From the NCBI GenBank assembly GCA_018241505.1, contig JAFEDS010000016.1:496001-560000 (forward strand): DNA of 64,000 bases, written 5' to 3'. Each line of letters begins with the position of its first letter. Within the stretch, counting starts at the first letter, position 1. Below, piece by piece: positions 25,037 through 33,326 of this stretch. Source of the stretch: Pseudomonadota bacterium. GTDB lineage: Bacteria > Pseudomonadota > Gammaproteobacteria > Steroidobacterales > Steroidobacteraceae. The position numbers and the translations under genes are program-made. Under the pieces are notes generated by a model that worked only from the letters and a program-made list of their open reading frames with translations, had not been told where the DNA came from and made no database searches.

Positions 25037-27718
25037 ATGAGCCAGCCACCCGTTGCGATGCGAAGCGAGCCCGACGTCGATCCGGACGAGACACGCGAAT
25101 GGCTGGACGCGTTCGATTCTGTTCTCTACCGGCACGATCCGCAGCGTGCCCTCTTTCTCCTCGACCGGCTGAAGGAGCATGCGCGGCAGCGGGGACTGAT
25201 CGCCGCCGGCACCAGTTATTCCGCCTACCGGAACACTATTCCGCTGGAGCGCGAAGCCCCCTACCCCGGCGATCTGCGGATCGAAACCCGGCTGACCGCG
25301 ATCATGCGCTGGAACGCACTTGCCATGGTCGTGCGGGCGAACCGCGCCTATGGAGAGTTGGGGGGACACATTGCCAGCTACGCCTCCGCCGCGGAGATAT
25401 TCGAGGTGGGGTTCAATCATTTCTTTGCCGGCGCAGGCGAAGATCACGGTGGCGACCTTGTCTACTATCAACCGCATTCCGCGCCCGGCATTTATGCACG
25501 GGCCTTTCTCGAAGGGCGCCTGACAGAGCGCGAGCTGGATCACTTCCGGCAGGAAGTATCGGGAACCGGCCTGTGCTCCTATCCACATCCCTGGCTGATG
25601 CCGCGGTTCTGGCAATTCCCTACCGGATCGATGGGAATCGGTCCTCTGAACGCAATCTACCAGGCGCGCTTCCTGAGGTACCTGGCCCACCGGGGGCTAG
25701 GGGAAACGAGCCAGCGCCGCGTCTGGGGCGTATTCGGTGACGGCGAGATGGACGAGCCGGAGTCGCTCGCGGCGCTGAGCCTCGCGGCGCGCGAAGCGCT
25801 CGACAATCTCACCTTCATCATCAACTGCAATCTGCAGAGGCTGGACGGCCCGGTCCGTGGCAACGGACAGATCATCCAGGAGCTCGAGTCACTGTTTGCG
25901 GGCGCCGGTTGGAACGTCATCAAGGTGCTCTGGAGCTCCGACTGGGATCCGCTGTTTGCGCGAGATACTCACAACGCCCTGCTCCACCAACTCTCAATGA
26001 CGGTAGACGGCGCATACCAGAATCTCGGCGCCCGCGACGGCGCCTACAACATCGAGCACTTCTTCAAACACGATCCCCGCATCCAATCTCTCATCGCGCA
26101 CATGTCGGATGATGAGATTGCGGCGTTACGTCGCGGCGGACACGACCTGCGTAAGCTGTGTGCGGCGTTTGCGGCGGCAAAAGACCATCACGGACAGCCA
26201 ACCGTGATCCTGGCCAAGACAAAGAAGGGTTTTGGCATGGGCGGCGCAGGCGAGTCGCGCATGACCGCCCACCAGGCGAAGAAGCTCGATATCGAAGCGC
26301 TGAAGGAATTCCGCGATCGTTTTCACCTGCCCCTTTCCGATGAGGACGTAGCGGCATTGCGCTTCTACAAGCCCGCGGACGACAGTCCTGAGCTGCGCTA
26401 CCTGAAGGAAAGACGTGCTGCACTCGGCGGCCCCATTCCCGTGCGCCGTTGCAACGCACCGGCACTGCCCATACCCCCGCTGGACTCATATGCGCGCTTC
26501 GCGCTCGCTGCCGAGGGAAAGCAGATGTCTTCCACCATGGCGGCAGTCCGGATGCTCAGCACCCTGTTGCGTGACAAACAGCTCGGGCCCCGGATCGTCC
26601 CGATCGTCGCCGATGAAGCGCGCACGTTCGGCATGGACAACCTGTTCCGCCAGGTCGGTATCTATTCGCACGTCGGCCAGCTCTATCAACCCGAAGATGC
26701 CGGCTCGATGTTGTATTACCGTGAGGCCAGCGATGGGCAGCTTCTGGAGGAAGGCATCACGGAAGCCGGCGCCATGTCATCGTGGATCGCCGCCGCCACA
26801 TCCTACAGCACGCATGGCATTGCCATGCTGCCCATCTATATCTACTACTCGATGTTCGGGTTTCAGCGGGTGGGCGATGTGATCTGGGCCGCCGCGGATC
26901 AGCGTGCGCGCGGCTTTCTCTTTGGCGCCACTGCGGGCCGCACTACGCTCGGTGGTGAAGGACTCCAACATCAGGACGGCACGAGCCAGCTCATTGCCTC
27001 GACTGTGCCGAATTGCCGCGCCTATGATCCCACCTTCGCGTACGAAGTAGCAGTTATTGTGGATCATGGCATGAGGCGGATGCTCGAACAGCAGGTCGAT
27101 GAGTTCTACTACATCACGATGATGAACGAGAACTATCCACATCCGTCCATGCCGCCGGGCATCGAGGCATCGATCATCAAGGGAATGTACCTGTGCAGAC
27201 CCCATGGTAGTGAGGTAACCGCGGGCGGCGCGGTTCAACTGTTGGGCTCTGGAGCCATCCTGCGTGAAGTGCTTGCCGCGGCCGAGCTGCTCGAGAATGA
27301 ATGGCAGACACCCTGCGATGTCTTCAGTGTCACGAGCTTCTGCGAGCTTGCGCGCGAAGCCGAGGAAGTTCGGCGTTGGAACCGGCTGCATCCGCTGCAA
27401 CCCTCTCGACAGAGTCACATCGCAACACAGCTTCGCCCCGGAGCGCTGTGCGTTGCTGCGACGGACTATGTGCGCGCGTATCCTCAACTCATTGCGCAAT
27501 ACATCGAGGGCGAGTACATCGCACTCGGGACTGACGGCTTCGGCCGCAGCGATACGCGGCAGGCTCTGCGGCGGTTCTTTGAGGTGGACCGCCATTCCGT
27601 CGTGATAGCCGCACTCGATGGCCTCGCACGCGCAGGGCGAGTCCCAGCCACCACGGTCGCGAGGGCTATCGAACAATACGGCCTGCACACTGACGGCGGA
27701 CCTCCATGGCAACAGTGA
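25037..27718 (+). CDS. Homodimeric 2-oxo acid dehydrogenase E1 (AceE/MdeB-like)
   Basis: The 893-residue protein matches the single-chain E1 of pyruvate dehydrogenase in length and motifs: the ThDP site GDGEMDEPESLAALSL near residue 234 and NCNLQRLDGPVRGNG near 263, followed by KTKKGFGMGGAGESRMTAHQ and GGEGLQHQDGTSQ. It would decarboxylate a 2-oxo acid and pass the acyl group to a lipoyl E2. No E2 or E3 gene is adjacent, unlike a standard aceEF operon. With an Lrp-type gene downstream and an aminotransferase gene upstream, it looks like an amino-acid catabolic paralogue such as MdeB (2-oxobutyrate) rather than the housekeeping enzyme. The ATG at 25037 is preferred over a TTG at 25010; no strong ribosome-binding site is seen. 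Confidence 0.88.
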   Translation: MSQPPVAMRSEPDVDPDETREWLDAFDSVLYRHDPQRALFLLDRLKEHARQRGLIAAGTSYSAYRNTIPLEREAPYPGDLRIETRLTAIMRWNALAMVVRANRAYGELGGHIASYASAAEIFEVGFNHFFAGAGEDHGGDLVYYQPHSAPGIYARAFLEGRLTERELDHFRQEVSGTGLCSYPHPWLMPRFWQFPTGSMGIGPLNAIYQARFLRYLAHRGLGETSQRRVWGVFGDGEMDEPESLAALSLAAREALDNLTFIINCNLQRLDGPVRGNGQIIQELESLFAGAGWNVIKVLWSSDWDPLFARDTHNALLHQLSMTVDGAYQNLGARDGAYNIEHFFKHDPRIQSLIAHMSDDEIAALRRGGHDLRKLCAAFAAAKDHHGQPTVILAKTKKGFGMGGAGESRMTAHQAKKLDIEALKEFRDRFHLPLSDEDVAALRFYKPADDSPELRYLKERRAALGGPIPVRRCNAPALPIPPLDSYARFALAAEGKQMSSTMAAVRMLSTLLRDKQLGPRIVPIVADEARTFGMDNLFRQVGIYSHVGQLYQPEDAGSMLYYREASDGQLLEEGITEAGAMSSWIAAATSYSTHGIAMLPIYIYYSMFGFQRVGDVIWAAADQRARGFLFGATAGRTTLGGEGLQHQDGTSQLIASTVPNCRAYDPTFAYEVAVIVDHGMRRMLEQQVDEFYYITMMNENYPHPSMPPGIEASIIKGMYLCRPHGSEVTAGGAVQLLGSGAILREVLAAAELLENEWQTPCDVFSVTSFCELAREAEEVRRWNRLHPLQPSRQSHIATQLRPGALCVAATDYVRAYPQLIAQYIEGEYIALGTDGFGRSDTRQALRRFFEVDRHSVVIAALDGLARAGRVPATTVARAIEQYGLHTDGGPPWQQ

Positions 27719-27764
27719 GCGCGGCACAGGCTGCTGCGCGAGGCCGCGAACTCAGCACCCTCTA

Positions 27765-28304
27765 TCAGGCACGCGGCGCTATTCTCGATGCATGCGATCC
27801 CAACGTCTGAGGAAGCGGCAACGCCGTCTCGTACTTGATCTTTTTGAGCGCGACACTCGAGCGGATGTTGGCGACTCCGGCAATTCTCGCCAGGTCGTTC
27901 ACAATGAAGCGCTGCAACTCTTCAACGTCGGCCACCACAACTCGCAACATGTAGTCCTGATCGCCCGTCATCAGGTAGCACTCCAGGACTTCCGGCCGTC
28001 CACGGATGGCGGTTTCAAAGCGCTCCAGCGAGCACTCCACCTGCCTGTCCAGGGTGATGTGAATGAACGCGCTCACGGCCAGGCCGAGCGCACGGGGCGC
28101 CGCAATCGCCACGTATCGATCGATCACTCCGCTTCGTTCGAGCGCACGCACGCGCGCGAGACACGGCGACGGTGTCAAGTGCACCCGCTCGGCCAACTCG
28201 ACGTTGGTCAGGCGCGCCTCACGTTGCAGCGCTTCGATGATCCGCAGATCGATGGAATCGAGTTGCAGCCCCGCGTCGGCCGCCCCTCTCCTGGGTAATG
28301 ACAT
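27765..28304 (-). CDS. Lrp/AsnC-family transcriptional regulator
   Basis: The 179-residue protein has an N-terminal helix-turn-helix (LDSIDLRIIEALQREARLTN, then AERVHLTPSPCLARVRALE) and a C-terminal RAM ligand domain (VSAFIHITLDRQ ... CYLMTGDQDYMLRVVVADV). Such proteins sense amino acids and often control divergent genes. The ATG at 28304 is supported by AGGAG at 28312-28316 on the minus strand, 7 nt away. The ribosome-binding site lies right beside the start codon of the divergent carbamoylase (28318), so the two genes share an extremely tight head-to-head region and must be regulated together. Confidence 0.9.
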   Translation of the reverse strand: MSLPRRGAADAGLQLDSIDLRIIEALQREARLTNVELAERVHLTPSPCLARVRALERSGVIDRYVAIAAPRALGLAVSAFIHITLDRQVECSLERFETAIRGRPEVLECYLMTGDQDYMLRVVVADVEELQRFIVNDLARIAGVANIRSSVALKKIKYETALPLPQTLGSHASRIAPRA

Positions 28305-28317
28305 GGCGCATCTCCTG

Positions 28318-29550
28318 ATGGAATCAACAGTGCAAATCAATTCGAAGCGGCTGTGGGACAGCCTCATGGACATGGCGAAAATCGGCGCGACGTCCAAAGG
28401 CGGCGTCTGCCGGCTCGCACTGACCGATCTCGACCGCCAGGGGCGCGATCTGTTCGTCAAGTGGTGCCGCGAAGCGGGCTGCTCGGTGCGAGTGGATCGC
28501 ATGGGTAACATTTTCGCACGTCGCGCGGGATCGGAGCCTGCGCGGCCGCCGATCGCCACCGGCAGCCACCTGGACTCGCAGCCCACCGGCGGGCGCTTCG
28601 ATGGCGTCTATGGGGTGTTGGCCGGCCTGGAGGTCATCCGCGCATTGAATGATGCGGACCACCCAACACAGGCGCCCATTGAAGTGGTTGTCTGGACCAA
28701 TGAAGAAGGCTCGCGGTTTGCTCCGGCAATGGTGGCATCCGGCGTTTTTGCCGGTGTGTTCGACCTGGAATACGGTCTCTCGCGTGCCGACCTCAATGGA
28801 ACGACCATGGCGCAGGAATTGGCTCGCATCGGATACGCCGGCGACGACCCGGTCGGAAAACGCAGCCTGGGCGCATTTTTTGAATTGCACATTGAGCAGG
28901 GACCGATTCTCGAAGCGGAGCGACAGACCATCGGCGTGGTCACCGGTGCGCAGGGTCAACGTTGGTACGAGATTCGACTCACCGGTCAGGAGGCCCACGC
29001 CGGACCGACACCGATGAGCCGGCGACGCGACGCGCTCGTAGGTGCCAGCCGCATCGTAAATGAGGTCAATCGCATCGGACTCGCTCACCCGCCCTATGCC
29101 TGCGCGACGGTGGGCCTGCTGAATGTCAGCCCCAACTCGCGCAACACGATCCCGGGGGAAGTGTTCTTCACAGTCGACTTCCGCCACCCCGAAGATGGCG
29201 TGCTCGCACAAATGGATCGGGAATTGAGGGCTTTCGCGCCGGCTACCGCCAATGAGTTGGGACTTGCCCTGGACTTGCAGCAGATCTGGCACTCGCCGGC
29301 TGTTGCATTCGACGCCGCGTGCGTCAGCTCCGTGCGACGCGCGGCAGAGCAACTCGGACTGTCGCACATGAACATTATTTCCGGGGCAGGCCACGATGCC
29401 TGCTACATCAGCCGCGTGGCACCTACCGGCATGATTTTCATTCCCTGCGAGAACGGAATCAGCCATAACGAAATCGAGAGCGCGAGCCGCGAGGACGTCG
29501 CCGCGGGCGCGCGAGTACTGTTGGCGGCGATTCTCGACCGGGCGGACTGA
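28318..29550 (+). CDS. hyuC: N-carbamoyl-L-amino acid hydrolase / allantoate amidohydrolase family (M20)
   Basis: The 410-residue protein has the hydantoinase/carbamoylase M20 signatures: ATGSHLDSQPTGGRFDGVYG, TNEEGSRFAPAMVASGVFAG, FELHIEQGPILEAE, EAHAGPTPMSRRRDAL and SGAGHDACYISRVAPTGMIF with the late CENGISHNEIES. It hydrolyses N-carbamoyl amino acids (or related ureido acids) to the free amino acid, CO2 and ammonia, which is the step after hydantoin ring opening, so it likely completes the pathway of the hyuAB genes about 14 kb upstream. The ATG at 28318 fits family length; an ATG at 28303 is possible. Neither has a clear ribosome-binding site. Confidence 0.88.
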   Translation: MESTVQINSKRLWDSLMDMAKIGATSKGGVCRLALTDLDRQGRDLFVKWCREAGCSVRVDRMGNIFARRAGSEPARPPIATGSHLDSQPTGGRFDGVYGVLAGLEVIRALNDADHPTQAPIEVVVWTNEEGSRFAPAMVASGVFAGVFDLEYGLSRADLNGTTMAQELARIGYAGDDPVGKRSLGAFFELHIEQGPILEAERQTIGVVTGAQGQRWYEIRLTGQEAHAGPTPMSRRRDALVGASRIVNEVNRIGLAHPPYACATVGLLNVSPNSRNTIPGEVFFTVDFRHPEDGVLAQMDRELRAFAPATANELGLALDLQQIWHSPAVAFDAACVSSVRRAAEQLGLSHMNIISGAGHDACYISRVAPTGMIFIPCENGISHNEIESASREDVAAGARVLLAAILDRAD

Positions 29551-29615
29551 GACCGGCGAGCTCACAAGTGGCACAGCCCCTTGGGCGCGCGATCGTTGGG
29601 CGCAACGGAGCCCAT

Positions 29616-30737
29616 TCACTCGCCAAACTCGGCGCGAATCGCCGCGCCATGCTCATCCACTTCCGGCACGGGACGTGCCTGAGGCGCGGCTGAATCGAAA
29701 ATGGCTGCGGGGGCCACGACCCTCACTTCACCGCCCGGTGTCTCAACGCTCACGAAGCGCAGGTGCGGATGCTCCGCAGCCGCGGCAAGATCATTCAAGC
29801 GGCCATAGGCAATTCCCGCACGTTCCAACCGCTCGCACGCCCCGGATTCACTCAGGCCGGCAAAGACCCTTGCCGTCAATTCATCCAAAGCAGCACGATT
29901 CGCGACGCGGGCGGTGTTATCTCCGAAGCGGAGGTCCGCGGCAACTTCCGCGCTGCCGAGAAATTCCTCGCAGAATTTGCACCACTCGCGCTCGTTCTGT
30001 ACCGACAGAATGATTCGTTTGCCGTCCCGACACCGATACGCGCCATAGGGAGCGATGGTCGGGTGTGAGACGCCAGCACGCTGAACGGCTACGTCCCCGT
30101 ACAAATACTGCAACAGCGGAACATTCATCCAGTCCGCGACGCTATCGAACAGGGACACCTGGATCGACTTGCCGCGTCCCGTGCGCTCCCGTGCGAACAG
30201 CGCCTGAAGAATCGCTGAGTGGGCAGTCATGCCGGCGGCAATATCGCAAACTGAAACGCCAATGCGCGCCGGGCCGTCGGCAGTTCCGGTGATTGCACAC
30301 AGGCCAGTCTCACCTTGGACGATGAGATCGTACGCCTTCAATCCGGCGCGGGGACCCGTGTTTCCAAACCCGCTGATGTCGCAAGTGATGAGCCGGGAAT
30401 ACCGCTGCCGCAGTGACGCGGAATCCAGGCCCAGTTTCGCCAGCCTCCCCGGACGCAGGTTCTGCAAGAACACGTCCGCACGCGCGATCATCGATCCCAA
30501 CACCTTGCGGTCGGCAGCGGCCGCCAGATCGAGACACACCGATTCCTTGCCGCGATTCAACCATACGAAATAGGCGCTCTGTCCCAGTACGAGCCGATCA
30601 TAGCTGCGCGCGAAGTCGCCTCCCGCACGTTCTACCTTGATTACGCGTGCACCTGCATCGGCAAGCCGGCTCGATGCATAAGGCGCCGCGACGGCCTGCT
30701 CCAGCGCGACGACAGTGATGTTTTCAAGGTCTCTCAT
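29616..30737 (-). CDS. Class III CoA-transferase (CaiB/BaiF type)
   Basis: The 373-residue protein shows the family blocks VVALEQAVAAPYASSRLADA, GARVIKVERAGGDFAR, FVWLNRGKESVCLDL, DVFLQNLRPGRLAKLGL, ITCDISGFGNTGP and KSIQVSLFDSVADW, where the Asp of LFDS is the likely catalytic residue. It transfers CoA between carboxylic acids in the cytoplasm. The ATG at 30737 overlaps the stop codon of the methylaspartate ammonia-lyase gene by 4 nt. Because that enzyme produces mesaconate, the simplest reading is a mesaconate CoA-transferase that makes mesaconyl-CoA, as known from the methylaspartate cycle; this is inferred from context only. Confidence 0.85.
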   Translation of the reverse strand: MRDLENITVVALEQAVAAPYASSRLADAGARVIKVERAGGDFARSYDRLVLGQSAYFVWLNRGKESVCLDLAAAADRKVLGSMIARADVFLQNLRPGRLAKLGLDSASLRQRYSRLITCDISGFGNTGPRAGLKAYDLIVQGETGLCAITGTADGPARIGVSVCDIAAGMTAHSAILQALFARERTGRGKSIQVSLFDSVADWMNVPLLQYLYGDVAVQRAGVSHPTIAPYGAYRCRDGKRIILSVQNEREWCKFCEEFLGSAEVAADLRFGDNTARVANRAALDELTARVFAGLSESGACERLERAGIAYGRLNDLAAAAEHPHLRFVSVETPGGEVRVVAPAAIFDSAAPQARPVPEVDEHGAAIRAEFGE

Positions 30738-31993
30738 GCGCTCGCGGCTCGCGACCGCCCGGCCTGCCACTCCAACTGCCGAAGCAGGCGGCTCTGTTCA
30801 TTGCTAACGATCGAGAATCCCTCATCAACCCCCATTCCAGGTTTAGCGAGCATCATGTCGGCCTGCGTTGCAACTGCAACATGCACGGAGGCGCGAGCGG
30901 AGAGATCCGTCTCTGCGCAACTGCCGCCGACATACGCGCCCATTCCATGTCCTCGGCACGCAAGCACCGCCTCAATGCTATCCCCGAGCTCACCGACGTC
31001 CGGCATCTTGATTTGCGCAATGTGGCCTGCACGTGCAGCGGCGAACTCGCGTACATCCGCGAGTGTATTGCAACGCTCGTCGACCACAATGAGCGCATCG
31101 CTGCCACTGTGCTCGAGCGCCTCCACGAGTCTGGCATAGCCCTCGATCTGCGCAGCCCGCGAACCGAAGTCCGCGGGGCATTCGATGTGCAGCCTGAAGG
31201 GCGCAACGGCCTCGCCCAGCTCTGCGATGAACGCGGCAATCCGCGCCACATTGCAATCGAATGCAAATCCCATCCAGCCATAGACATCGAAGTGTAGCGT
31301 GGGGCGGTAGTCCCGCGCGCCAAAAGTGCGGACTCGCTCGGCCACCCACAGGACAAATTGCCGGAACGTCTCCCCGCCGGTGCCAAACTTCTCCGGGGCG
31401 TTGATCAATCCGTGCGGCAGGACATCCACCTGCTTCAGAATCATCTTGTCGACGTTGATTTCGCGCGCGTCCCCGCTCTGAGAGAAGATGGGGACGCGGC
31501 GGGCGACCAGGGGCAATCCATATTCGCTACAGATCAGCTCGGCCATCGTGCATCGGCGCGCGTGGCTCACAGCACGCAGCAATGCTTGACTCACGCCATA
31601 GCGAACAGCCAAGGGCACGTATGGTTGAGCGTCCGTCGGGGCAAAGACTGACGCACACGCTTCGCGGAAACCTTCCAAGCAAAGACCGCTCAAGCGCGGC
31701 CAGAGCAAGTCGCGAACAATCTGCTCGGCGGACGGTGGATCGAACAAGGGATCGCGTCCGCTCGCGCCTGAGTATTGCACGCTCATCATGTCGCCCCACA
31801 CGACCTCTCCATCGTTGAGGACGAGCCCAATGCCGAGTGATCGAGCTGGTGCCCTAATGGCCCGAAAGCCGGGAGTGACAGGCCGGCCAAGGTAGGCAAA
31901 GCCATTGAGAAGCGCTCCCGCACGTATCGCGGCCTGATCGTCGTAGAAAAATGCGCCGTGGCCCGGAGCGAAGATCACACCATCAACCTGCAC
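30734..31993 (-). CDS. mal: Methylaspartate ammonia-lyase
   Basis: The 419-residue protein belongs to the enolase superfamily and matches 3-methylaspartase: APGHGAFFYDDQAAIRAGA at the N terminus, VDVLPHGLINAPEKFG (catalytic His), the metal ligands in LHFDVYG, HIECPAD and IVVDERCNT, and the catalytic Lys in IAQIKMPDVGELGDS, then GGSCAETDLSA. It removes ammonia from threo-3-methylaspartate to give mesaconate. I start it at the GTG at 31993 because AGGAG lies 9 nt upstream and the family begins just before this point; the longer frame from 32056 would run deep into the amidase gene. It overlaps the amidase end by 11 nt and the CoA-transferase start by 4 nt. No glutamate mutase gene is present in the window. 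Confidence 0.92.
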   Translation of the reverse strand: MQVDGVIFAPGHGAFFYDDQAAIRAGALLNGFAYLGRPVTPGFRAIRAPARSLGIGLVLNDGEVVWGDMMSVQYSGASGRDPLFDPPSAEQIVRDLLWPRLSGLCLEGFREACASVFAPTDAQPYVPLAVRYGVSQALLRAVSHARRCTMAELICSEYGLPLVARRVPIFSQSGDAREINVDKMILKQVDVLPHGLINAPEKFGTGGETFRQFVLWVAERVRTFGARDYRPTLHFDVYGWMGFAFDCNVARIAAFIAELGEAVAPFRLHIECPADFGSRAAQIEGYARLVEALEHSGSDALIVVDERCNTLADVREFAAARAGHIAQIKMPDVGELGDSIEAVLACRGHGMGAYVGGSCAETDLSARASVHVAVATQADMMLAKPGMGVDEGFSIVSNEQSRLLRQLEWQAGRSRAASA

Positions 31994-33326
31994 TGCTCGG
32001 AACTCCTGGTAGGGGCGGACGACGGGCGTGCCAATCGGTCGAGGCCTGAAAGCCACGCGCGATTGCGAGCAACGTTATCTCGGAAAATGGGCGGCCGATG
32101 AGTTGCAACCCTACGGGAAGCCCCCGACGATCGCGGCCACAAGGAATCGACAGAGCCGGCATACCCAGATAGTTCACCCAACGGGTCCAGCGCGTCATAC
32201 GTCCAACGATTTCGGACGAACCGCCGAGTGCCGCCTCATCAGTCTCATCAATTGTTGGTACAGGCATACCGATAACCGGCAACACCAGCGCGTGAGCGTC
32301 GATTAGCGTCTCGGCAACAAACTGGCTCTGCAGCGATGATCGTTGAGCCGCCGCTGAGAGATAGGCCGTTGCCGTCACCCGTTGGCCCGGCTCGATCCGT
32401 TCGCGAATGTGCGGAGTATAGAGCTCGGGGCTCTGCGCGAGACGCACTGCGTGCACATGGGCCGCCTCCGATTGTTGGATCACATTGGCCAGCTCATGGA
32501 GCCGGGGAATATCAGGCAGCACAGCAGGCACGACCTCTGATCCGCAGGCAGCAAAGTGCCGAACGGCCTCCTCCAGCGCGCCGATGACCTCGCTGTCGCA
32601 ATCGCGAAGCAAGGACTCCCGCGGAAATGCCAGGCGCCCTGACTCAATTGACACCGCAGCGTCGGGCTCGATGTCCGGTTGGCGCTGACTCGCAGGGTCG
32701 CGCGGATCGGGCCCCGCAATCATGCGGAACAGGGTTTCGCACTCGGCTGCGCTACGCGCAAATGGCCCAACACAGTCGAGCGACGGAGCCAGCGGCATGA
32801 CGCCGGCAACACTGACACGCCCCTGCGTCGGTTTCAGGCCGACGACACCACAACAAGCTGCCGGGATACGAATCGAACCCCCGGTATCCGATCCCAGACT
32901 TCCGGCCACGATACCCGCCGCCACGGCTGCCGCTGGACCGCTGGACGATCCGCCACTGATTCGCGTACGGTCCCAGGGATTGCGGCAATGACCGAACACT
33001 GCGTTGTGCCCGGTGGGCCCGAGGGCGAACTCCGCCATGTTGAGTGTGCCGATGGCCACCGCGCCGGCGTGCTCCAGGCGCTCAATGACCGTCGCCGATC
33101 TGTCGGCGACCGGCTCGATGAAGCACGATCCGCAAGTGCTGGACCGGCCGCGCCGATCAAACATGTCTTTGTGCGCCAGCGCCATATGACCCGCGCCCCC
33201 GGCTGCGTCCAAAATACGCGCAGCGTCCAGGGCGCGCTCCCGCTCAATCGATATAAATGCGTTGATGGCGCGCTGCCATTGGGCCGCCGCGTCAAGGGCG
33301 TGAGCCACAGCCTCGAGCGTCGTCAT
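31983..33326 (-). CDS. Amidase signature (AS) family hydrolase
   Basis: The 447-residue protein has the Ser-cisSer-Lys amidase centre: the Lys in MALAHKDMFD, the block ISGGSSSGPAAAVAAG, and GSDTGGSIRIPAACCGVVGLKPTQGR. AS enzymes cleave amides, carbamates or C-terminal amides. The ATG at 33326 overlaps the stop of the transporter gene by 4 nt; the longer frame upstream lies inside that gene. Family members range from GatA to nylon- and ureido-amide hydrolases; the protein is not GatA by context, because no gatB or gatC is near. In this operon it may cut an amide bond to release an acidic residue for the next enzyme. Confidence 0.88.
   Translation of the reverse strand: MTTLEAVAHALDAAAQWQRAINAFISIERERALDAARILDAAGGAGHMALAHKDMFDRRGRSSTCGSCFIEPVADRSATVIERLEHAGAVAIGTLNMAEFALGPTGHNAVFGHCRNPWDRTRISGGSSSGPAAAVAAGIVAGSLGSDTGGSIRIPAACCGVVGLKPTQGRVSVAGVMPLAPSLDCVGPFARSAAECETLFRMIAGPDPRDPASQRQPDIEPDAAVSIESGRLAFPRESLLRDCDSEVIGALEEAVRHFAACGSEVVPAVLPDIPRLHELANVIQQSEAAHVHAVRLAQSPELYTPHIRERIEPGQRVTATAYLSAAAQRSSLQSQFVAETLIDAHALVLPVIGMPVPTIDETDEAALGGSSEIVGRMTRWTRWVNYLGMPALSIPCGRDRRGLPVGLQLIGRPFSEITLLAIARGFQASTDWHARRPPLPGVPSSAG

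Noticed and set aside
24869-25690. The upstream extension of the aminotransferase frame
   Set aside because: It runs antisense to the AceE-like gene, has no family similarity and would make the protein far longer than any class I aminotransferase.
28324-29619. A 431-codon minus-strand frame opposite the carbamoylase
   Set aside because: The carbamoylase has clear M20 motifs in the same place; the opposite frame has no recognisable feature.
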